A stretch of DNA of 35,702 bases from Streptomyces sp. MH60. Lineage in GTDB: Bacteria; Actinomycetota; Actinomycetes; Streptomycetales; Streptomycetaceae. A program made the position numbers and the translations under genes. Location: NCBI RefSeq assembly GCF_002939385.1, contig NZ_MULI01000074.1:1-35702 (forward strand), given 5' to 3'. This document shows positions 25,138-31,207 of this stretch, in pieces (the first letter of the stretch is position 1; every line of letters begins with the position of its first letter). The notes under the pieces are model-generated. The model did not search any database and was not told the origin of the DNA. It saw only the letters and a list, made by a program, of their open reading frames with translations.

Positions 25138-26964
25138 ATGACCACACAGACCACCGCGCCGAAGAGCACCGGCGCCCCCGCCGCGGACGACGCCTCGGGC
25201 CTCATCGGCATACCCGCGAACCTCGGCCGCGCCCTCGCCACCGGCGGCGGCGTCCTCACCGTCGTCTCCACGTTCCTCGCCTGGACCTGGACCGCCGAGT
25301 TCCCCGGCGACCTCACCGTGTACGGCTACCCGGGCGGCCTCCAGGTCCTGGTGCTGGTCGCCGGCGCCCTCACCACCGTCTTCGGGCTCGCCTCCTACGG
25401 CGTCAGGGGACTGGGCTGGCTGGCACCCGCCGGTGCCGACGCGGCACTCAAGTTCGCCGCGCTCGCCGCCTTCGCCACCACCTGGTACACGATCATCGCG
25501 ATCAGCACCAAGCTCGGCGGCGTCGTCAACCTCGAACCCGGCGGTTACATCGCCGCGGCCGTCACCCTCGTCGCGTTCCTGGGCGCCCTGGCCCTGCCCT
25601 TCGAGCGTCCCGAGCCCGACCCGTTCGACCCCGACGACACCGGCTGGGACCAGTTCAAGCACACCAGCTCCCAGAGGTGGCAGACCGTCCGCGCGGCCTT
25701 CGCCACCAAAGAGCCCCGGCCGGTGCGCGCACTGCCCTCCTACGTCGAGATCCTCATCATCGTCGCCGTCCTCGCGCTGGCACTGCTCGTCTTCACCTAC
25801 GGCATCGGCACCGAGTACGACGAGCTGTTCATCGGCTTCCTGATCGTCGCGGGCTTCGGCTTCGCCGCCCTCCACCGGTCCGGGGTGATCAGCCACGCCA
25901 CCGAGATCACCGCACGGCACCAGAACATCACCGTCTGCGGCGCCTTCATCGCGGCGGCCTGCTTCCCCTTCACGCAGTCCGACGACCAGTACGCCACCCT
26001 CGGCGTCTACATCCTGATCTTCGCCACGGTCGCGCTCGGACTGAACATCGTCGTCGGCCTGGCCGGCCTGCTCGACCTCGGTTACGTGGCCTTCCTCGGC
26101 GTCGGCGCGTACGCCGCCTCGATGGTCTCCGGCTCCCCCAGCTCGCCCTTCGACCTGCACCTGCCCTTCTGGGCCGCGGTCCTGGTCGGCGCGGCCGCCT
26201 CCCTGGTGTTCGGCGTCCTGATCGGCGCGCCCACGCTGCGGCTGCGCGGCGACTACCTCGCCATCGTGACCCTCGGCTTCGGTGAGATCTTCCGGATCAC
26301 CGCCAACAACCTGGACGGCACCTCGGGTCCGGACGTCACCAACGGCTCCAACGGCATCTCGTCCATCCCCGATCTCAATGTCCTCGGCTTCGACCTCGGG
26401 GTCTCGCACGACCTCGGCGGCTTCACCCTCGGCCGGTTCGCCAACTACTTCCTGCTGATGCTCATCATCACGGCCGTCGTCGTCCTCGTCTTCCGGCGCA
26501 GCGGCGACTCCCGCATCGGCCGCGCCTGGGTCGCCATCCGCGAGGACGAGACCGCCGCGCTCGCCATGGGCATCAACGGCTTCCGCGTCAAGCTCATCGC
26601 GTTCGCCGTCGGCGCCTCGCTGGCCGGACTGGCCGGCACCGTCCAGGCGCACGTCACCTACACCGTCACCCCCGAGCAGTACCTCTTCGCCGGCACCACC
26701 CCGCCCAACTCCGCCTTCCTTCTCGCGGCGGTCGTGCTGGGTGGCATGGGCACCATCGCCGGTCCGCTCATCGGCGCCTCGCTGCTCTTCCTGATTCCCA
26801 ACAAGCTCCAGTTCCTCGACGACTACCAGCTCCTCGCCTTCGGGCTCGCGCTCGTCCTGCTGATGCGCTTCCGCCCGGAGGGCCTCATCGCCAACCGGCG
26901 CCGCAAGCTGGAGTTCCACGAAGAGGCCGAAGCGCCCGCAGTCCTGAGCAAGACAGGGGCCTGA
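25138..26964 (+). CDS. livM: Branched-chain amino acid ABC transporter, permease LivM with long N-terminal extension
   Basis: The 608-residue product ends in a normal LivM permease core: ATLGVYILIFATVALGLNIV and GLAGLLDLGYVAFLGVGAYA from about residue 283, LRLRGDYLAIVTLGFGEIFR, then SLAGLAGTVQAHVTYTVTPE and VVLGGMGTIAGPLIGASLL. Typical LivM proteins are about 320-430 residues. Here about 280 extra residues precede the core, with perhaps six hydrophobic segments (such as VLVLVAGALTTVFGLASYGV and ILIIVAVLALALLVFTYGI). A charged loop near residue 165-200 contains DPFDPDDTGWDQFKHT. No frameshift is needed. The ATG at 25138 is preferred; the GTG at 25129, overlapping the livH stop, is the alternative. 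The extension may regulate or stabilise the complex. Confidence 0.92.
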   Translation: MTTQTTAPKSTGAPAADDASGLIGIPANLGRALATGGGVLTVVSTFLAWTWTAEFPGDLTVYGYPGGLQVLVLVAGALTTVFGLASYGVRGLGWLAPAGADAALKFAALAAFATTWYTIIAISTKLGGVVNLEPGGYIAAAVTLVAFLGALALPFERPEPDPFDPDDTGWDQFKHTSSQRWQTVRAAFATKEPRPVRALPSYVEILIIVAVLALALLVFTYGIGTEYDELFIGFLIVAGFGFAALHRSGVISHATEITARHQNITVCGAFIAAACFPFTQSDDQYATLGVYILIFATVALGLNIVVGLAGLLDLGYVAFLGVGAYAASMVSGSPSSPFDLHLPFWAAVLVGAAASLVFGVLIGAPTLRLRGDYLAIVTLGFGEIFRITANNLDGTSGPDVTNGSNGISSIPDLNVLGFDLGVSHDLGGFTLGRFANYFLLMLIITAVVVLVFRRSGDSRIGRAWVAIREDETAALAMGINGFRVKLIAFAVGASLAGLAGTVQAHVTYTVTPEQYLFAGTTPPNSAFLLAAVVLGGMGTIAGPLIGASLLFLIPNKLQFLDDYQLLAFGLALVLLMRFRPEGLIANRRRKLEFHEEAEAPAVLSKTGA

Positions 26965-26969
26965 CCACC

Positions 26970-27893
26970 ATGACCACCGACACCACCACCAAGGACACCG
27001 CACCGGGCGCCCCGGCCCCCGGCACCACCATCCTCGACGCGCGCGGTGTCACGATGCGCTTCGGCGGACTGACCGCCGTGAACGGCGTCGACCTCACCGT
27101 CAACAGCGGCGAGATCGTCGGCCTGATCGGCCCCAACGGCGCCGGCAAGACGACCTTCTTCAACTGCCTGACCGGCCTCTACATCCCGACCGAGGGCGAG
27201 GTCCGCTACAAGGGCCAGGTCCTGCCGGCCAAGTCCTTCAAGGTGACCGCCGCCGGCATCGCCCGCACCTTCCAGAACATCCGGCTGTTCGGCAACATGA
27301 CCGTTCTGGAGAACGTCCTCGTCGGCCGGCACACGCGGACCAAGGAGGGCTTCTGGTCGGCCGTGCTGCGCGGTCCCGGCTTCCACCGCGCGGAGGCCGC
27401 CTCCCGCGAACGCGCCATGGAACTGCTGGAGTTCGTGGGCCTCTCCCTCAAGGCCGACCACCTCGCGCGCAACCTGCCCTACGGCGAGCAGCGCAAGCTG
27501 GAGATCGCCCGCGCGCTGGCCAGCGAGCCGGGGCTGCTGCTCCTGGACGAGCCGACGGCGGGCATGAACCCGCAGGAGACGCGGGCCACCGAGGAACTGG
27601 TCTTCGCCATCCGCGACCAGGGCATCGCCGTCCTCGTCATCGAGCACGACATGCGGTTCATCTTCAACCTCTGCGACCGCGTCGCCGTCCTCGTGCAGGG
27701 CGAGAAGCTCGTCGAGGGCGACAGCGCCACGGTGCAGGGCGACGAACGCGTGGTCGCCGCCTACCTCGGCGAGCCCCTCGCCGACGACCCCGGCGCCGCG
27801 GAGGCCGCCGAGGTGGAGGCCGCCGAGGCGGCGCAGGCCTCCGCGGCGGACACCACCACGGACACCGCGGCCGGCAAGGAGAACGACCGATGA
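26970..27893 (+). CDS. livG: Branched-chain amino acid ABC transporter, ATP-binding protein LivG
   Basis: The 307-residue cytosolic ATPase powers the LivH-LivM channel. Walker A is GPNGAGKTT at about 54-62, the LivG-type ARTFQNIRLFGNMTVLENV region follows, the signature is LPYGEQRKLEIARALASEP, Walker B is LLLLDEPTAGMNPQE, and the H-loop is VIEHDMRFIF. This distinguishes it from LivF. The C-terminal 40 residues are an Ala/Glu/Asp-rich tail (PGAAEAAEVEAAEAAQASAA) not found in E. coli LivG and probably disordered. It starts five bases after the livM stop and overlaps livF by four bases (ATGA). Confidence 0.95.
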   Translation: MTTDTTTKDTAPGAPAPGTTILDARGVTMRFGGLTAVNGVDLTVNSGEIVGLIGPNGAGKTTFFNCLTGLYIPTEGEVRYKGQVLPAKSFKVTAAGIARTFQNIRLFGNMTVLENVLVGRHTRTKEGFWSAVLRGPGFHRAEAASRERAMELLEFVGLSLKADHLARNLPYGEQRKLEIARALASEPGLLLLDEPTAGMNPQETRATEELVFAIRDQGIAVLVIEHDMRFIFNLCDRVAVLVQGEKLVEGDSATVQGDERVVAAYLGEPLADDPGAAEAAEVEAAEAAQASAADTTTDTAAGKENDR

Positions 27894-28606
27894 CCGCACT
27901 GCTCGAGGTCGAGGACCTCCGCGTCGCCTACGGCAAGATCGAGGCCGTCAAGGGCATCTCCTTCAAGGTGGACGCCGGTGAGGTGGTCACCCTCATCGGC
28001 ACCAACGGCGCCGGCAAGACCACGACGCTGCGCACCCTGTCGGGGCTGCTGAAGCCGGTCGGCGGTCAGATCAAGTTCGGCGGCAAGTCGCTCAAGAAGG
28101 TCCCCGCGCACCAGATCGTCTCGCTGGGGCTCGCCCACTCGCCCGAGGGGCGGCACATCTTCCCGCGCATGACGATCGAAGACAATCTGCGCCTCGGCGC
28201 CTTCCTGCGCAGCGACCGGGCGGGCGTCGAGAAGGACATCCAGCGCGCCTACGACCTCTTCCCGATCCTCGGTGAACGCCGCAAGCAGGCGGCGGGCACC
28301 CTGTCCGGCGGTGAGCAGCAGATGCTCGCCATGGGCCGTGCCCTGATGTCGCAGCCCAAGCTGCTCATGCTCGACGAGCCCTCCATGGGCCTCTCGCCGA
28401 TCATGATGCAGAAGATCATGGCGACGATCGCGGAGCTGAAGTCCCAGGGCACCACGATCCTGCTCGTCGAGCAGAACGCCCAGGCCGCCCTGTCCCTGGC
28501 CGACCACGGCCACGTCATGGAGGTCGGCAACATCGTCCTGTCGGGCAGCGGCCAGGACCTGCTCCACGACGAGTCGGTCCGCAAGGCCTACCTCGGCGAG
28601 GACTGA
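27890..28606 (+). CDS. livF: Branched-chain amino acid ABC transporter, ATP-binding protein LivF
   Basis: The 238-residue product is the second ATPase of the transporter. It starts LLEVEDLRVAYGKIEAVKGI with Walker A GTNGAGKTT. The LivF-type GLAHSPEGRHIFPRMTIEDN follows, then the signature LSGGEQQMLAMGRALMSQPK, Walker B LLMLDEPSMGLSP and the H-loop LLVEQNAQAAL. It is usual LivF length and ends AYLGED. The start overlaps the livG stop, so the two ATPases are translated together and pair as a heterodimer. An 18-bp hairpin ends the operon directly afterwards. Confidence 0.96.
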   Translation: MTALLEVEDLRVAYGKIEAVKGISFKVDAGEVVTLIGTNGAGKTTTLRTLSGLLKPVGGQIKFGGKSLKKVPAHQIVSLGLAHSPEGRHIFPRMTIEDNLRLGAFLRSDRAGVEKDIQRAYDLFPILGERRKQAAGTLSGGEQQMLAMGRALMSQPKLLMLDEPSMGLSPIMMQKIMATIAELKSQGTTILLVEQNAQAALSLADHGHVMEVGNIVLSGSGQDLLHDESVRKAYLGED

Positions 28607-28620
28607 CACCCCCGAGGAAC

Positions 28621-28671
28621 CGTACGAGTGAGGCCCGCTCCCCCCTCGGGGACGCGGGCCTCACTCGTACG
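28621..28671. terminator. Strong bidirectional terminator between livF and the ANTAR regulator
   Basis: CGTACGAGTGAGGCCCGC 28621-28638 pairs over 18 bp without mismatch with its complement at 28654-28671. The 15-base loop contains a further CCCC/GGGG pairing. It separates two convergent genes and can end transcription from both sides. Confidence 0.9.
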
Positions 28672-28680
28672 CCGGAGGAC

Positions 28681-29337
28681 TCAGCCCTTGGACGCCTTCT
28701 TCTCCTCGGCGTCCTGGATGACCGCCTCGGCCACCTGCTGCATCGACATCCGCCGGTCCATGGAGGTCTTCTGGATCCACCGGAAGGCGGCCGGCTCGGT
28801 CAGCCCGTACTCCGTCTGGAGCACCGACTTGGCGCGGTCCACCAGCTTGCGGGTCTCCAGCCGGAGGCTGAGGTCGGCGACCTCCTTCTCCAGCGCCTTC
28901 AGCTCCGTGAACCGCGAGACGGCCATCTCGATCGCCGGCACGACGTCGCTCTTGCTGAACGGCTTCACGAGATACGCCATGGCTCCGGCGTCCCGGGCCC
29001 GCTCCACCAGGTCGCGCTGCGAGAAGGCGGTCAGCATCAGCACCGGCGCGATGGACTCCTCGGCGATCTTCTCGGCCGCGGAGATGCCGTCGAGCTTGGG
29101 CATCTTGACGTCGAGGATCACCAGGTCGGGCCGGTGCTCGCGGGCCAGCTCCACGGCCTGCTCACCGTCACCGGCCTCACCGACGACGGAGTACCCCTCC
29201 TCCTCCAGCATCTCCTTGAGGTCCAGCCGGATGAGCGCCTCGTCCTCGGCGATGACGACACGGGTCGTCAGCGGAGGCACGTGCGACTGGTCGTCGTCGG
29301 GCACGTCTACGGGCTGGGGCGACTCGGGGGCGGTCAC
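28681..29337 (-). CDS. pdtaR: ANTAR-domain response regulator (PdtaR-like)
   Basis: The 218-residue product has a receiver domain (about 25-145) and an ANTAR RNA-binding domain (about 150-210). Phosphorylation residues are visible: acidic pair Glu31/Asp32, phosphoacceptor Asp76 in DLVILDVKMP, Thr103 in MLTAF and Lys125 in YLVKPF. The ANTAR part reads LVDRAKSVLQTEYGLTEPAA and FRWIQKTSMDRRMSMQQVA. It resembles M. tuberculosis PdtaR (Rv1626), which binds specific two-hairpin RNAs to prevent termination; the cognate PdtaS kinase is not in the window. GTG start with GAGGAG five bases upstream. It is divergent from the tRNA gene. Confidence 0.93.
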   Translation of the reverse strand: MTAPESPQPVDVPDDDQSHVPPLTTRVVIAEDEALIRLDLKEMLEEEGYSVVGEAGDGEQAVELAREHRPDLVILDVKMPKLDGISAAEKIAEESIAPVLMLTAFSQRDLVERARDAGAMAYLVKPFSKSDVVPAIEMAVSRFTELKALEKEVADLSLRLETRKLVDRAKSVLQTEYGLTEPAAFRWIQKTSMDRRMSMQQVAEAVIQDAEEKKASKG

Positions 29338-29414
29338 GTGGGCTCCTCGTTCGGGGCAGGGGTACTGCTGACAAGAGCCTACCTAGCTCCTGTATGTTTG
29401 AGTCACCGAGGGGC

Positions 29415-29420
29415 TACACT
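29415..29420 (+). promoter_or_regulatory. Probable -10 box of the tRNA gene
   Basis: TACACT fits TANNNT and lies 18 bases before the mature tRNA, predicting a 5' leader of about 12 bases. A TTGAGT at 29398-29403 is only 11 bases upstream, too close for a normal -35. Confidence 0.45.
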
Positions 29421-29421
29421 G

Positions 29422-29439
29422 ACCTTCGGTTCGAAGAGG
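29422..29439. repeat. Upstream copy of a TTCGAA hairpin repeat flanking the tRNA
   Basis: The plus strand reads ACCTTCG, G, TTCGAAG, A, GG. It matches the downstream copy at 29517-29533 except for one substitution and one inserted A. CTTCG 29424-29428 can pair with CGAAG 29432-29436. It overlaps the first base of the mature tRNA. Confidence 0.65.
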
Positions 29440-29512
29440 CTCCGGTAGTCCAATCGGCAGAGACGATGCCCTCAAAAGGCATTCAGTGTGGGTTCGAGTC
29501 CCACCCGGGGCA
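29439..29512 (+). tRNA. tRNA with anticodon CAA (Leu-type), short variable region
   Basis: The 74-nt gene folds as a cloverleaf. Acceptor GCTCCGG 29439-29445 pairs with CCGGGGC 29505-29511 (one G-U), with discriminator A29512; CCA is not encoded. The D arm is a 3-bp stem GTC/GAC (29448-29450, 29462-29464) around an 11-base loop with GG at 29456-29457. This is the layout of leucine tRNAs. The anticodon stem ATGCC/GGCAT (29466-29470, 29478-29482) holds loop CTCAAAA with anticodon CAA at 29473-29475. The T arm is GTGGG/CCCAC with loop TTCGAGT. The variable region is only five bases (TCAGT, 29483-29487), whereas leucine tRNAs normally have a long variable arm. T8, A14, A15 and T48 are in place for the usual core contacts. 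Assigning Leu rests on the anticodon, D arm and A73. Confidence 0.9.
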
Positions 29513-29516
29513 CTTT

Positions 29517-29533
29517 ACCTTCGTTTCGAAGGC
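29517..29533. repeat. Downstream copy of the tRNA-flanking repeat; possible terminator
   Basis: The plus strand reads ACCTTCG, T, TTCGAAGGC. CCTTCG 29518-29523 pairs with CGAAGG 29527-29532 around TTT. Besides repeating the upstream copy, it is positioned to end the tRNA transcript five bases after the mature 3' end, and the minus-strand pyk transcript from the other side. Confidence 0.6.
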
Positions 29534-29561
29534 ATCCCGAAGTCGCTGCGGGGACACCCGT

Positions 29562-30992
29562 TCAGCGGTCGTCCTCCCCGATGTGGTGCACCCGCACCAG
29601 GTTCGTCGTGCCGGACACCCCGGGCGGAGAACCGGCCGTGATGACCACGGTGTCCCCCTTCTCGCACCGCCCGTACCGGGTGAGCAGCTCGTCCACCTGG
29701 TCGACCATCGCGTCCGTGGAGTCCACGTGCGGGCCGAGGAAGGTCTCCACGCCCCAGGTCAGGCTCAGTTGCGAGCGGGTCGCCGGTTCCGGGGTGAAGG
29801 CGAGCAGCGGAATGGGCGAGCGGTAGCGGGACAGGCGGCGGACGGTGTCGCCGGACTGGGTGAAGGCGACCAGGAACTTCGCGCCGAGGAAGTCGCCCAT
29901 CTCGGCCGCCGCGCGGGCGACCGCTCCGCCCTGGGTGCGGGGCTTGTTGCGGTCGGTCAGCGGGGGCAGCCCCTTGGCCAGGATGTCCTCTTCGGCCGCT
30001 TCGACGATCCGGGCCATCGTGCGCACCGTGTCGGTCGCGTGCTTGCCCACGCTGGTCTCGCCGGAGAGCATCACCGCGTCCGTGCCGTCGATGACCGCGT
30101 TGGCGACGTCGGAGGCCTCCGCGCGGGTCGGGCGGGCGTTGTCGATCATCGAGTCGAGCATCTGGGTGGCGACGATGACCGGCTTGGCGTTGCGCTTGGC
30201 CAGCTTGATGGCGCGCTTCTGGACGATCGGCACCTGCTCCAGGGGCATCTCGACGCCGAGGTCGCCCCGGGCGACCATGATCCCGTCGAAGGCCGCGACG
30301 ATGTCCTCGATGTTCTCCACGGCCTGCGGCTTCTCGACCTTGGCGATCACGGGCAGGCGGCGGCCCTCCTCGTCCATGATGCGGTGCACCTCGAGGACGT
30401 CCCGCCCGCTGCGCACGAAGGACAGCGCCACGACGTCGAAGCCGCTGCGCAGCGCCCAGCGCAGGTCGTCCTCGTCCTTCTTCGACAGGGCCGGCACGGA
30501 CACCGCGACGCCGGGCAGGTTGAGGCCCTTGTGGTCGGAGACCATTCCGCCCTCGATCACCCTGGTGCGCACGCGCGGCCCGTCGACGCCGGTCACCTCC
30601 AGGCAGACCCTGCCGTCGTCGACGAGGACGCGCTCGCCGGGGGTGACGTCCTCGGCGAGGCCCGCGTACGTCGTGCCGCAGGCGTGGCGGTCGCCCTCGA
30701 CGCCCTCCTCGACGGTAATGGTGAAGCTGTCGCCGCGTTCAAGGAGTACGGGCCCCTCACCGAAGTGGCCGAGGCGGATCTTCGGACCCTGAAGGTCCGC
30801 GAGGGTGCCGACGCTGCGGCCCGTCTCGTCGGACGCCTTGCGGACCCGGCGGTAGCGCTCTTCGTGCTCGGCGTGGGTGCCGTGGCTGAAATTGAAGCGG
30901 GCGATGTCCATACCGGCGTCGACCAGGTCCTTGATCTGGTCGTACGAGTCGGTGGCGGGCCCAAGAGTGCAGACGATCTTTGCTCGGCGCAT
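29562..30992 (-). CDS. pyk: Pyruvate kinase
   Basis: Pyruvate kinase converts phosphoenolpyruvate and ADP to pyruvate and ATP, the last step of glycolysis, in the cytosol as a tetramer. The 476-residue product has normal length. It begins RRAKIVCTLGPATDS; active-site parts are RFNFSHG at 32-38, ADLQGPKIRLG, the K-containing VIAKVEKPQAVENIEDIV, MVARGDLGVEMPLEQVP and KPVIVATQMLDSMIDNARPTRAE (quoted in part). The B domain lies at about 70-165. The C-terminal allosteric domain ends DTVVITAGSPPGVSGTTNLV. The -10 box TAGGCT, six bases before the ATG, predicts a leaderless mRNA. It is divergent from the 5'-nucleotidase gene and converges on the tRNA gene. Confidence 0.97.
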   Translation of the reverse strand: MRRAKIVCTLGPATDSYDQIKDLVDAGMDIARFNFSHGTHAEHEERYRRVRKASDETGRSVGTLADLQGPKIRLGHFGEGPVLLERGDSFTITVEEGVEGDRHACGTTYAGLAEDVTPGERVLVDDGRVCLEVTGVDGPRVRTRVIEGGMVSDHKGLNLPGVAVSVPALSKKDEDDLRWALRSGFDVVALSFVRSGRDVLEVHRIMDEEGRRLPVIAKVEKPQAVENIEDIVAAFDGIMVARGDLGVEMPLEQVPIVQKRAIKLAKRNAKPVIVATQMLDSMIDNARPTRAEASDVANAVIDGTDAVMLSGETSVGKHATDTVRTMARIVEAAEEDILAKGLPPLTDRNKPRTQGGAVARAAAEMGDFLGAKFLVAFTQSGDTVRRLSRYRSPIPLLAFTPEPATRSQLSLTWGVETFLGPHVDSTDAMVDQVDELLTRYGRCEKGDTVVITAGSPPGVSGTTNLVRVHHIGEDDR

Positions 30993-30998
30993 GAGTCG

Positions 30999-31004
30999 AG
31001 CCTA
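30999..31004 (-). promoter_or_regulatory. -10 box TAGGCT for a leaderless pyk transcript
   Basis: On the minus strand TAGGCT (31004-30999) is followed by six bases and the pyk ATG at 30992, the same geometry as at the S4-protein and lipoprotein genes. The -35 region (about 31022-31027) is weak. Confidence 0.55.
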
Positions 31005-31042
31005 TGACTTACTGCCGGGTAGCGAATTGGCCACGCATGACC

Positions 31043-31060
31043 ACTCAACAACCTTTGAGT
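31043..31060. promoter_or_regulatory. Inverted repeat upstream of pyk (possible operator)
   Basis: ACTCAA 31043-31048 and TTGAGT 31055-31060 form an inverted repeat with a six-base spacer, centred about 60 bases before the pyk start and 80 before the nucleotidase promoter. An activator or repressor site is possible; no known regulator consensus is recognised. Confidence 0.35.
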
Positions 31061-31131
31061 AAAGGGATATTGACAAGTGTTGAATTGTGCGGCAGGCCGC
31101 TCCGATGAGCATACGCAGGGGACTGCGCCTC

Positions 31132-31159
31132 TTGACAGGAGACATGTTCAGGACAGAAT
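31132..31159 (+). promoter_or_regulatory. 5'-nucleotidase promoter
   Basis: TTGACA (31132-31137) matches the -35 consensus exactly, and CAGAAT (31154-31159) follows after 16 bases. The predicted transcript starts about 31166 and has a leader of some 40 bases with GAGGAGAG before the ATG. Confidence 0.65.
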
Positions 31160-31207
31160 CTACGCGCGTCGCCACTGTCTGCACGGGTCCACCGAGGAGA
31201 GTCAGTC

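Noticed and set aside
24994..27003. 669-codon minus-strand frame opposite livM
   Set aside because: It is antisense to a conserved permease and rich in Asp/Glu/Gly/Arg from reversed codons; no motif or RBS.
31140..31165. Possible PHO box at the nucleotidase promoter
   Set aside because: Only a single GTTCAGG-like unit is visible; the direct repeats at 11-base spacing that PhoP needs are absent.
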